Part shown: positions 26,787-34,892 of the stretch, piece by piece
How positions within the stretch are numbered: position 1 is the first letter of the stretch
Layout of the letters: each line of letters opens with the position of its first letter
DNA from: Ruegeria atlantica
Lineage (GTDB): Bacteria > Pseudomonadota > Alphaproteobacteria > Rhodobacterales > Rhodobacteraceae
NCBI RefSeq assembly: GCF_013032005.1
Contig: NZ_WQBE01000001.1
Coordinates: forward strand, 310,001-374,000
Length of the DNA: 64,000 nucleotides
Direction of reading: 5' to 3'
Notes under the pieces: model-generated
What the model was told of the DNA's origin: nothing
The model's input: the letters and a program-made list of their open reading frames with translations, nothing else
Database searches by the model: none
Position numbers and translations under genes: made by a program

Positions 26787-27386
26787 GTGCAGCCAAATAT
26801 TCGAAAAATCGTGACCTACGACGAAGAGGTTCTGGTTGAAGGGTTTCGCGAGGCAGACCGACCATGGCGGATGTTCGCGGTGGCGGCTGTGATCACCAAC
26901 CCGTGGGCCGGACGTTATGTCGAGGACCTGAGGCCTGAGATTCTGAGCTTTGCCCCTGTTTTAGGTGAGGAACTGACCGGACGAATGATTGCGTTGGCTG
27001 GCAGCGGCGATGCAATCGAAGCCTATGGTAAGGCCGCTGTTGTCGGGCTGGACGGAGAGGTCGAGCATGCCTCGGGCCTGATCCACACGCTGCATTTCGG
27101 TAATCATTTCCGGCAGGCGGTTGGGGCGAAATCCTACCTGTCTTTCACCAATACCCGAGGGCCAGCCAACGCACCGATCATGGTGCCGCTGATGGACAAG
27201 AACGATGCCGGTCGCCGGTCGCATTATCTGACGCTGCAATTCGCCATTCCCGACGCACCGCGCGCTGATGAGGTTGTGATTGTGCTGGGCGGCGCGACGA
27301 CGGGGCGTCCGCACCATCGGATTGGGGATCGTTATCAGGACTTGAAGGATTTGGGTCATGACGTGGACAACCCGGCCTCGGTCTAA
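26787..27386 (+). CDS. DUF1185 (amino acid synthesis family) protein
   Basis: The 199-residue protein starts at a GTG after an AAAGGGGG stretch. It matches DUF1185, with ITNPWAGRYVEDLRP, HASGLIHTLHFGNHFRQAVG and SYLSFTNTRGPANAP. The catalytic role of the family is not established; its members are found in operons with flavin-dependent ring-opening enzymes. It is the first gene of the six-gene operon and overlaps the hydrolase gene by 29 bases. In the homarine cluster of roseobacters I recall five structural genes plus a regulator, and this would be one of them. Confidence 0.82.
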   Translation: MQPNIRKIVTYDEEVLVEGFREADRPWRMFAVAAVITNPWAGRYVEDLRPEILSFAPVLGEELTGRMIALAGSGDAIEAYGKAAVVGLDGEVEHASGLIHTLHFGNHFRQAVGAKSYLSFTNTRGPANAPIMVPLMDKNDAGRRSHYLTLQFAIPDAPRADEVVIVLGGATTGRPHHRIGDRYQDLKDLGHDVDNPASV

Positions 27387-28137
27387 GTTCGATGATCTGG
27401 CCGCGATTGACGTGGGCGAGGGGCCTCTGGTCGTGCTGTTGCACGGTGTCGGTCTGAGGGCCGAAGCGTGGGGCGGGCAGATCGAGCCTTTGGTTTCTGC
27501 TGGGTATCGCGTGGTTTGCCCGGACATGCTGGGTCACGGGGAAACGGCATTTACCGCGCCAAGTGGAATGAATAGCTACGCCGCGCCGATTGCCGCGTTG
27601 TTCAACGAGCCTGCGGTGCTGATCGGGCATTCGATGGGTGCGCTGATTGCCACGCAAATAGCGGCCTCGGACAATCGAAATATCAAAGGGGTTGCGGCCC
27701 TGAACGCCATTTACAAAAGGTCAGACGCGGCTCGACAAGCGGTCTTGTCGCGGGCTCATGCGCTTGATGCGCAGCAGCCGAACGACGCCTCGGTCACTCT
27801 GCGCCGGTGGTTTGCAGAGAGTGCATCAGCGGAACGCGATGCCTGCGCGCGATGGCTGCAAGAGGTCGATCCACGCGCCTATAAGGCGGCCTATACGGTC
27901 TTTGCCGAAAGCGACGGCCCGACCGAAGCGCAGTTGGCTGCGGTTACATGTCCGGCCATATTTGTGACCGGCGCGGATGAGCCGAACTCGACCCCCGTTA
28001 TGTCGCTAAAGATGGCCAGCCTTGCACCAAAGGGGCGGGCAGAGATCATCCCCGGTGCAGCACACATGATGCCGATGACCCATGCGGCGCAGGTCAACGC
28101 CACGCTGTTGCCCTTTGTTCAGGAGTGCCTGACATGA
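27358..28137 (+). CDS. Alpha/beta hydrolase of the ring-cleavage operon
   Basis: The 259-residue protein has the alpha/beta-hydrolase fold: oxyanion strand VVLLHGVGLRAEAW, nucleophile elbow GHSMG, acid region TGADEPNSTP and histidine region GAAHMMPMT. In the trigonelline pathway of Acinetobacter, TgnD is an alpha/beta hydrolase that cleaves the N-methylformamido-methylene-succinate intermediate to methylamine, formate, CO2 and succinate semialdehyde. The gene order here supports an equivalent role. It overlaps DUF1185 upstream by 29 bases and the flavin reductase gene by four bases (ATGA at 28134-28137). Confidence 0.85.
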   Translation: MTWTTRPRSKFDDLAAIDVGEGPLVVLLHGVGLRAEAWGGQIEPLVSAGYRVVCPDMLGHGETAFTAPSGMNSYAAPIAALFNEPAVLIGHSMGALIATQIAASDNRNIKGVAALNAIYKRSDAARQAVLSRAHALDAQQPNDASVTLRRWFAESASAERDACARWLQEVDPRAYKAAYTVFAESDGPTEAQLAAVTCPAIFVTGADEPNSTPVMSLKMASLAPKGRAEIIPGAAHMMPMTHAAQVNATLLPFVQECLT

Positions 28138-29042
28138 CCACGTTGGACCCACGCGCCCTGCGCGATGCCTTTGGCAGCTTCATGACCGGTGTGACAGTGG
28201 TGACCACCCGCGATGAAAATGGCGTGCCGGTTGGATTCACGGCAAACTCGTTTTCCTCGGTGTCTCTAGACCCGCCGCTGCTGCTGGTGTGCCCAGGCAA
28301 GTTCCTGTCCAGCTATGAAGTGTTCACCGATTGCCGTCATTTCGCCGTCAACATTCTGGCTGAAGGTCAGCAAGAGGTTTCGAACACTTTTGCAGGGCAT
28401 AAAGGCGACCGGTTCGCGAAAGTTCCCCATCATAACGGCGAGCATGACTTGCCGCTGATCGACGGAGCGGTGGCGCAATTCTGTTGCGAAACCCATCAGG
28501 CCATTCCGGCAGGCGATCATACCATCCTGATGGGCCGTGTGCTTGAATTCTCACACGTTGCAGGCGACGGATTAGGCTATGTGGGCGGATCGTATTTCAG
28601 CCTGGGTCTTGAGGCCGAAATGGACGCCAAAGTCCCAACGGTTTGCGGTGCGATTATTACTGCTGGCGACCAAGTGCTTTTGGAACGCCATGGCGCTGCG
28701 TTTCGCCCGGTTCAAGTCTCGGGTGCTGAGACTGGTGGTCAACGGAACAGGCTGGCGCAGGGGTTGTCGGAACGCGGTATCCATGCGCGGATCGAACAGG
28801 TCTATTCGTCGTTCAATGACGCCGAGACCAAGCTGCAATATACGTTTTTCCTGGCGTCAGCAGATCAGCCCTGCGCATCTACGAATGCCCAGTGGGTACC
28901 GGTTGCGAACCTGCCCAACCTGACCTTCGCCACTCAAGGCATTCACCACATGATGACCCGCTTTGCACGCGAGGTTCAGACCGGGGATTTCGCCTTGTAT
29001 CTGGGCGACGCCGAACGCGGCGACATTCACAGTTTTCGCTAA
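28134..29042 (+). CDS. Flavin reductase with a C-terminal Nudix-like domain
   Basis: The start is placed at ATG 28134 in the ATGA overlap with the hydrolase gene. Residues 1-165 form a flavin-reductase-like FMN-binding domain (ALRDAFGSFMTGVTVVTTRD and GFTANSFSSVSLDPPLLLVC). It would supply reduced FMN to the neighbouring luciferase-like monooxygenase, as TgnB does for TgnA. The remaining 135 residues look like a Nudix fold (VCGAIITAGDQVLLERHG and a later FLASADQPC strand) but without the GX5EX7REUXEEXGU catalytic box. The extra domain may be regulatory or may bind the partner. Confidence 0.85.
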   Translation: MTTLDPRALRDAFGSFMTGVTVVTTRDENGVPVGFTANSFSSVSLDPPLLLVCPGKFLSSYEVFTDCRHFAVNILAEGQQEVSNTFAGHKGDRFAKVPHHNGEHDLPLIDGAVAQFCCETHQAIPAGDHTILMGRVLEFSHVAGDGLGYVGGSYFSLGLEAEMDAKVPTVCGAIITAGDQVLLERHGAAFRPVQVSGAETGGQRNRLAQGLSERGIHARIEQVYSSFNDAETKLQYTFFLASADQPCASTNAQWVPVANLPNLTFATQGIHHMMTRFAREVQTGDFALYLGDAERGDIHSFR

Positions 29043-29054
29043 AGGAGCCGATTG

Positions 29055-30089
29055 ATGGAGTTTTCGCTGTTTGCCCATATGGAACGCCAGACGCCGGATC
29101 AGCCGCATGACGTTCTGTATGACGAGTTCGTTAGTCTGGTGAAAATGGCCGATGAGGGCGGGATGCGTGCGGTTTGGACGGGCGAGCATCATGGCATGGA
29201 ATTCACCATTGCGCCGAATCCGTTCCTGTCTCTGGTCGATCTGGCGCATCATACGAAGAATGTGCGCCTTGGCACGGGTACGGTGGTCGCGCCATTTTGG
29301 CATCCGATCAAGCTGGCCGGTGAGGCCGCAGCGGCAGATCAGATCACCAAGGGTCGGATCGAATTGGGAATTGCACGCGGAGCCTATTCCTTTGAATACG
29401 AACGTCTGATGCCCGGGATGGACGCATGGGAGGCCGGTCAGAGGATGCGGGAAACCACGCCACTACTGCCACAAATTTGGCAGGGGGACTGCGCGCATGA
29501 GGGTGAGTTCTACTCGTTCCCGGCCACGACCTCGGCCCCGAAGCCTCTGCAGAAAGGTGGCCCGCCGATTTGGATCGCGGCGCGTGATCCAAACAGCCAC
29601 GAGTTCGGCGTCCATAACGGGTTCAACATTCAGGTTACACCGCTGTGGCAGGGGATGGAGGAAATTGAAACGCTGATGGGCCGGTTCAACGGTGCTTGCG
29701 ATAGCTATGCCGGGCCGCGGCCCAAGATTATGTTGCTGCATCACACCTATGTCGGCAAGGATGACGAAGATGTGGCACAGGGTGTTCAGGATTTGCGGCG
29801 GTACTACAACTATTTCGGTGCCTGGTTCCTGAATAAACGCCCGGTCCAGCAGGGTTTGATCGAGCCGATCACACAGGCAGAAATGGACGCCAATCCGATG
29901 TATACCACCGAAAAGCTGGGCCGCGATCTGACCGTTGGAACCACGCAGCAGGTGATTGACCGGATCAAACGGTACGAGGATCTGGGATATGATGAGTTTT
30001 CGTTCTGGGTCGACAGCGGCATGACTAACGAACGTAAACGCGCCTCTCTGGCGCGGTTCATCGACGACGTTATGCCAGCTTTTCAGTGA
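29055..30089 (+). CDS. Luciferase-like (LLM class) FMN-dependent monooxygenase
   Basis: The start is ATG 29055, after AAAGGAG. The 344-residue TIM-barrel protein has the bacterial-luciferase pattern: a short N-terminal strand EFSLFAHMERQT, WTGEHHGMEF in the active-site region, VRLGTGTVVAPFWHPIKLAGE and GRIELGIARG. Enzymes of this class use reduced FMN from a separate reductase, encoded directly upstream here. In trigonelline degradation the homologous TgnA opens the N-methylpyridinium ring between C2 and C3. Homarine (N-methylpicolinate) would be the marine counterpart. Other heterocycles cannot be excluded from sequence. Confidence 0.9.
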   Translation: MEFSLFAHMERQTPDQPHDVLYDEFVSLVKMADEGGMRAVWTGEHHGMEFTIAPNPFLSLVDLAHHTKNVRLGTGTVVAPFWHPIKLAGEAAAADQITKGRIELGIARGAYSFEYERLMPGMDAWEAGQRMRETTPLLPQIWQGDCAHEGEFYSFPATTSAPKPLQKGGPPIWIAARDPNSHEFGVHNGFNIQVTPLWQGMEEIETLMGRFNGACDSYAGPRPKIMLLHHTYVGKDDEDVAQGVQDLRRYYNYFGAWFLNKRPVQQGLIEPITQAEMDANPMYTTEKLGRDLTVGTTQQVIDRIKRYEDLGYDEFSFWVDSGMTNERKRASLARFIDDVMPAFQ

Positions 30090-30097
30090 GGATCACC

Positions 30098-31576
30098 ATG
30101 GGAAATCTTCCGCATTTTCAACTGTTCATTGATGGCAAATGGTCCGAAGGGTCAAACGCACAGGTCATGACATCAGAAAACCCAGCGACGGGGCAGGGAT
30201 GGGCCACGTTCGCTTGTGCCTCGGCCGCGGATGTCGGTCGCGCAGTTGCGGCTGCCAAACGCGTTCTGGACGATCCGGCGTGGCGGGATATGACGCAGAC
30301 CGCACGAGGCAAGCTGTTGTACCGACTGGCCGATCTGGTGGCCGAACATGCGACTAAGTTGGGTGAACTGGAGACGACCGATAGCGGCAAGCTGCTGGCG
30401 GAAACTTCAGCACAAACGGGTTATGTAGCGGACTACTACCGCTATTTCGCGGGTCTGGCGGATAAGGTCGAAGGAACGGTTCTGCCTATTGACAAGCCCG
30501 ACATGCACGTCTTTACGACCCGCGAACCTATCGGAGTTGTTGCTGCCATCGTGCCATGGAACGCGCAGATGTTCCTGACGGCGACCAAATTGGGTCCGGC
30601 ACTGGCGGCGGGGTGCTCGGTCGTTTTGAAAGCTTCAGAAATTGCGCCTGCGCCGATGCTGGAGTTTGCGCGGTTGATTGAACAGGCCGGGTTTCCACCC
30701 GGTGTCGTCTCGGTCATCACGGGTGACGCTGAAAACTGCGCCATTCCGCTGACCCGCCACCCGGATATTGACCGTATTGCCTTTACGGGTGGGCCAGAGA
30801 CTGCGCGGCATGTGGTGCGCAACTCGGCCGAGAACTTTGCTGTCACCTCGTTGGAACTGGGGGGCAAATCCCCGATTCTGGTGTTTGAAGATGCCGATCT
30901 GGATGGCGCGGCCAATGGTCTGATCGCCGGGAACTTTGGCGCCTCGGGGCAGAGTTGCGTAGCAGGAACACGAGGTTTGGTGCATCGATCCATTCTGGAA
31001 CCGCTGATCGAACGGATTGAGCAAAAGGCCAGCGGCATCCGGCTGGGCGACCCACTGCAGGCGGAAACGCATGTGGGGCCGCTCTGCACTGCAACACAGG
31101 TGCGACGGATCGAGGAAACGCTGGCCAAAGCGCGCGGGCAGGGCGCGACGGTCCGCTTTGGGGGCGAGATCGCGGATCGACCGGGGAATTACATGAAGCC
31201 AACACTGGTTCAGTGCGCCTCGGCTGATACAGAAACGCTAAAGGTCGAAATGTTCGGGCCAGTGATGTCTCTGTTGCCGTTTGATACCGAGGATGAAGCG
31301 ATCGCGCTGGCGAACAGCACACCTTATGGGCTGGGGTCAGGCGTGTTCACGCAGAATCTCGCGCGGGCGCATCGGGTGTCGAAACGGATCAGAGCAGGGA
31401 TTTGCTGGGTGAATACGTATCGTGCGATCTCACCGATTGCGCCCTTTGGCGGGTTCAACCAATCGGGCTATGGGCGCGAGGCCGGGGTTGAGGCAATATT
31501 GGATTACACCAGAACCAAAACAACCTGGATCAACACCGCGCAAGAGCCGATGGCGAACCCGTTCATTATGCGCTAA
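30098..31576 (+). CDS. Aldehyde dehydrogenase of the ring-cleavage operon
   Basis: The start is ATG 30098, preceded by GAGG; an earlier GTG at 30086 overlaps the previous gene and has no ribosome site. The 492-residue NAD(P)-dependent aldehyde dehydrogenase has IVPWNAQMFLTATKLGPALA, the general-base motif LELGGKSP and the nucleophile region GASGQSCVAGTRG with the catalytic cysteine. TgnC in the trigonelline pathway oxidises the hydroxylactone/aldehyde ring-opening product, and this gene sits in the matching position. It lies nine bases after the monooxygenase gene. Confidence 0.92.
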   Translation: MGNLPHFQLFIDGKWSEGSNAQVMTSENPATGQGWATFACASAADVGRAVAAAKRVLDDPAWRDMTQTARGKLLYRLADLVAEHATKLGELETTDSGKLLAETSAQTGYVADYYRYFAGLADKVEGTVLPIDKPDMHVFTTREPIGVVAAIVPWNAQMFLTATKLGPALAAGCSVVLKASEIAPAPMLEFARLIEQAGFPPGVVSVITGDAENCAIPLTRHPDIDRIAFTGGPETARHVVRNSAENFAVTSLELGGKSPILVFEDADLDGAANGLIAGNFGASGQSCVAGTRGLVHRSILEPLIERIEQKASGIRLGDPLQAETHVGPLCTATQVRRIEETLAKARGQGATVRFGGEIADRPGNYMKPTLVQCASADTETLKVEMFGPVMSLLPFDTEDEAIALANSTPYGLGSGVFTQNLARAHRVSKRIRAGICWVNTYRAISPIAPFGGFNQSGYGREAGVEAILDYTRTKTTWINTAQEPMANPFIMR

Positions 31577-31605
31577 GCCTGTGCAAAAGCATGGGGAGAG
31601 CGTTG

Positions 31606-32472
31606 ATGAAACTGGTAAACCCGAACTTCGCGGCACCAACGGATGCAGATGACCGCAAGGCCATCCAACCGGTCATTTGCTACCCGCCCGAGACGTTGAC
31701 GCAACCGGACCTGACCGCGTTGGCCAAACTGCGGCAAGGGGCCAGCAAAACCGCCGAGGCCATCGCAGCGCCACGTGATGCGGCCTGTATCGACGTGCCC
31801 GCAGGCGCGTTTGTTCGGGTGTTGTCGGTCGATGGGCCGCAGGTCGGCGACCTGAACATGTGGAGCAAGCACGACCTGTCCGAGCGGTTCTATTCCGGCA
31901 AAACCCGCGCTTTGCACGGCACCCATCTGTCGACCGGGGATCGCATGTGGTCGAGCTTTCCCAACATGCGCCCTATGGCGACTGTCGTAGATGATACGCT
32001 GGATTGGTACGGGTTCGACGCGTTCGGCGGTTCGGTCCATGACGTAATCGGCACGCGCTGCGATCCCTATACGGGGCGGTTGTTGTCCGGCGACGATTAC
32101 CATTATTGCTGCCATTCCAACCTGACCCGTGCGCTGGCCAGCCATTGCAACCTGCCGCTGCACGAGGCCGAGATGCTGGTGCATGACGTCCTGAACGTGT
32201 TCATGTGTACCGGGTTCACGCGCGACACCGGGCAGTATTTCATGAAGGCCAGCCCGGTGCGCCCCGGTGACTATCTTGAGTTCTACGCCGAGATCGATTT
32301 GATCGTCGGTCTTTCGGCCTGTCCCGGAGGGGATTGTTCGTCAGAGCATTCCTCGGACGCTGCCGCCTGCTATCCGCTGGTGATGGAGGTCTATGATCCC
32401 GGTGAAGATGCGCGCGCCGCGCATGTGCAACCCGCGCGCTCAGCCTATGACCGCACGCACGGAGCCAGTTAA
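31606..32472 (+). CDS. Urea carboxylase-associated family protein (DUF1989)
   Basis: The start is ATG 31606, after GGGGAGAG; an ATG at 31591 lies upstream of that site. The 288-residue protein matches DUF1989: ACIDVPAGAFVRVLSVDGPQ, GDLNMWSKHD, GTRCDPYTGRLLSGDDYHYC and the cysteine-rich SACPGGDCSSEHS. Members accompany urea or guanidine degradation genes, and some are carboxyguanidine deiminase subunits, but the activity of this one is unknown. It ends the operon and overlaps the convergent M20 gene by four bases. It is not a component I recall from tgn clusters, so it may be an add-on for nitrogen release. Confidence 0.82.
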   Translation: MKLVNPNFAAPTDADDRKAIQPVICYPPETLTQPDLTALAKLRQGASKTAEAIAAPRDAACIDVPAGAFVRVLSVDGPQVGDLNMWSKHDLSERFYSGKTRALHGTHLSTGDRMWSSFPNMRPMATVVDDTLDWYGFDAFGGSVHDVIGTRCDPYTGRLLSGDDYHYCCHSNLTRALASHCNLPLHEAEMLVHDVLNVFMCTGFTRDTGQYFMKASPVRPGDYLEFYAEIDLIVGLSACPGGDCSSEHSSDAAACYPLVMEVYDPGEDARAAHVQPARSAYDRTHGAS

Positions 32473-33626
32473 GCGATCAGGCGGCGGCCCAGGCGGTTCA
32501 GCATTCGGCAGCACAGATCAAGCTGCTCGATCTCGACATACTCGTCCGCTTTGTGCGCTTGGGTGATCGAGCCCGGCCCGCAGACAATGGCATGTACGCC
32601 CAGTTGCTGAAACAGGCCGGCCTCGGTGGCGAAAGCGACGACGCCAGTGCCATTGGCGCCGGTCAGTTCGGCCACCAATTCGCGCGCGGCGTTTTCGTCC
32701 ATGGGTTCAAGCCCTTCGACCTCGGCCACGGCTTCTTGCGTGATGCTCGCGTCGGGGTGGACGGCCTGCATTTCGGGCAACAAGCTGTGCTTGACGTAAT
32801 CTGATAGGGTGCTTCTGACCAGTTCGGCGTCGCTGGATTGAACGGGGCGCATTTCCCACGCGACCTCGGCTTTGCTGGCGATGACATTATGGGCAACACC
32901 GCCCGAGATGCGCCCGACATTGACCGTGGTCCAGGGCGGTTCAAACGGGCTGCCCTTTGGCGCGCGCGATTTCAAGATATGACGCAGCTCCAGTAGTTTG
33001 CCGATATAGCGCGCCGCGTATTCAGCCGCATTGACGCCGTCATCAGGGGCCGAACTATGCCCTTCAAGCCCAACGAAAATGGTGGTGTATTCGAAGCAGC
33101 CCTTGTGCCCTTCGATCACGCGCATCTCGGTTGGTTCGCCGATGATCGCGATGTCTGGTACGATGCCGCGTTCGGATAGGTCACTGACAAGGTTCTGCGC
33201 GCCCAGACAGCCGGTTTCTTCGTCATAGGTAAAGGCGAAATGCAGCGGTTGGGTCAGCTTTCTTACGTCCAGCGTTTCGGCAAAAGCCAGCGCGGCGGCG
33301 ATAAACCCTTTCATGTCACAGGTGCCGCGACCGTAGAGTTTGCCGTCTCTCTCGGTCATCTCAAACGGGTTCGTGGCCCAGTCCTGATCGGCCACCGGAA
33401 CCACATCCGTATGGCCTGACAGCAGGATGCCGCCCGCCATATCTGGGCCAAGCGTGGCAAAGACATTGGCCTTTTTCCCGGTCGCGTCCCGCGTTTCGAT
33501 ACAGCGCGCGCCCAAAGCTTCAAGGCGTTCGGTTAAATAGCGGATGATCTCAAGGTTGCTGTCAGCGGACACCGTTTCAAAGGCGATCAGGTCCGCAAGG
33601 ATTTCCGTGGTTCTTAGCAGGGTCAT
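32469..33626 (-). CDS. M20 metallodeacetylase (ArgE/DapE type)
   Basis: The 385-residue protein is a di-zinc M20 hydrolase: SGHTDVVPVADQDW contains the first zinc histidine and catalytic Asp, GRGTCDMKGFIAA the bridging Asp, and YDEETGCLGA the catalytic Glu-Glu pair. A dimerisation domain follows (VGRISGGVAHNVIASKAEV). The closest description is acetylornithine deacetylase. It is coupled by a four-base overlap to the upstream DoeA-type gene, so it more likely deacetylates an N-acetylated product of that enzyme, such as N-acetyl-diaminobutyrate, than takes part in arginine synthesis. In characterised ectoine pathways this step is done by EutE/DoeB of another family. Confidence 0.85.
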   Translation of the reverse strand: MTLLRTTEILADLIAFETVSADSNLEIIRYLTERLEALGARCIETRDATGKKANVFATLGPDMAGGILLSGHTDVVPVADQDWATNPFEMTERDGKLYGRGTCDMKGFIAAALAFAETLDVRKLTQPLHFAFTYDEETGCLGAQNLVSDLSERGIVPDIAIIGEPTEMRVIEGHKGCFEYTTIFVGLEGHSSAPDDGVNAAEYAARYIGKLLELRHILKSRAPKGSPFEPPWTTVNVGRISGGVAHNVIASKAEVAWEMRPVQSSDAELVRSTLSDYVKHSLLPEMQAVHPDASITQEAVAEVEGLEPMDENAARELVAELTGANGTGVVAFATEAGLFQQLGVHAIVCGPGSITQAHKADEYVEIEQLDLCCRMLNRLGRRLIA

Positions 33627-34807
33627 GGCTTAACGAACAGTTTTCGCGGCCGGTTGCAAAAGCACTCCGCGGCTCCGGTTTTGGTGATCAGGATCGACTC
33701 GGTGATCTCAAGCCCCCAGTCGTCCATCCAGAGGCCCGGCATGAAATGAAAGGTCATGCCGGGTTCCAGAAAAGTCTCATCCTCGGGGCGCAATGAGATG
33801 GTGCGCTCGCCCCAATCCGGCGGATAGCTGAGGCCAATCGGATAGCCACACCGCGCACCGCGTTCGATTCCGGCGCGTTCCAAAGGGGCAGCCAGAGCCA
33901 ACGCAATATCCCGCGCCTGATTGCCCGCGCGGGCAGCGTCCAGCCCGGCCTCTAGCCCTTCGACCAACGCCGCTTCGGCTCGCAGCAGATAATCGGGTGG
34001 TTGACCCAGAAAAACTGAGCGGCAGAAAGGCGCGTGGTAGCGGCGGTAACAGCCAGAGAGTTCAAAGAATGTGCATTCTCCGGATTTGAACGGCGCACCA
34101 TCCCATGTCAGATGCGGGGCCGCAGCATCCGAGCCCGAAGGCAGCAGCGGCACGATGGCGGCATAGTCCCCCCAATCCTCGCCCACACCCAGGATCGCAT
34201 CGTGGTAAATCTGCGCGACCAGTTCGTTCTTATGTAGGCCGGGTTCGATCCGGTCAAGCACACCGTCGATAACATGTTCCGAGATCCGCGCGGCCTTGCG
34301 CATCAGGGCAATTTCTTCATCCGATTTCACCGCACGTTGCCAATTCACCAGCCCATTCGCATCGGCCAGTTCGGCCTGCGGCAGTTCGGCCATCAAGGTC
34401 AGATGCGCCTTGGCCGAGTAATAGTAGTTGTCCAATTCGACACCGATCCGACCCGCTGCCAGTCCACAGTCCCGGATCACAGCCGCAAAGTCCTGCATCG
34501 GGTGGCGGACGGTCGATTGCACATAGTGATCCGCGTATCCGCGAATCCGATCGTCTTTCATCCAGACCGTGCGCCGCGCGCCGTTGGCGTCCTGATTGCG
34601 GCCCCACCAAATCGGGTCACGGTCATGCAGAACCAATACGCCCTGATGCACGTAGAATGACCAACCCTCATATCCCGTCAGCCATGTCATATTAGACGGG
34701 TCTTCAATGAACAGCGCATCCAGACCAGCTGCTGCCATGGCAGCACGCGTCTTTGCCAGCCGACGATCATACTCAGATGGGCTGAATGCCGGATTGGCAT
34801 GGGCCAT
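33623..34807 (-). CDS. doeA: Ectoine hydrolase-like M24 protein (DoeA/EutD type)
   Basis: The 394-residue protein starts at ATG 34807 after AGGAG. It shows the DoeA pattern: SNMTWLTGYEGWSFYVHQ, GRNQDANGARRTVWM, YADHYVQSTVRHP, IVPLLPSGSDAAAPHLTWDG and YPIGLSYPPDWGERTISLRP. DoeA/EutD opens the ectoine ring to N-acetyl-diaminobutyrates. The pita-bread (M24) fold is clear, but the Asp-Asp metal ligands of true aminopeptidases are not conserved: the segment reads FFELSGCYRRYHAPF. That is expected for this subgroup. It is divergent from the PLP lyase gene with about 85 bases between. The exact substrate could be ectoine or a related cyclic amidine. Confidence 0.82.
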   Translation of the reverse strand: MAHANPAFSPSEYDRRLAKTRAAMAAAGLDALFIEDPSNMTWLTGYEGWSFYVHQGVLVLHDRDPIWWGRNQDANGARRTVWMKDDRIRGYADHYVQSTVRHPMQDFAAVIRDCGLAAGRIGVELDNYYYSAKAHLTLMAELPQAELADANGLVNWQRAVKSDEEIALMRKAARISEHVIDGVLDRIEPGLHKNELVAQIYHDAILGVGEDWGDYAAIVPLLPSGSDAAAPHLTWDGAPFKSGECTFFELSGCYRRYHAPFCRSVFLGQPPDYLLRAEAALVEGLEAGLDAARAGNQARDIALALAAPLERAGIERGARCGYPIGLSYPPDWGERTISLRPEDETFLEPGMTFHFMPGLWMDDWGLEITESILITKTGAAECFCNRPRKLFVKP

Positions 34808-34892
34808 GGGACGCTCCTGTGGTGACCGAGTTTTGTTGACAGAACTTGACGAATCCGATCACGTCAATGGGCAACTCAGGAAAGACGCTCAA

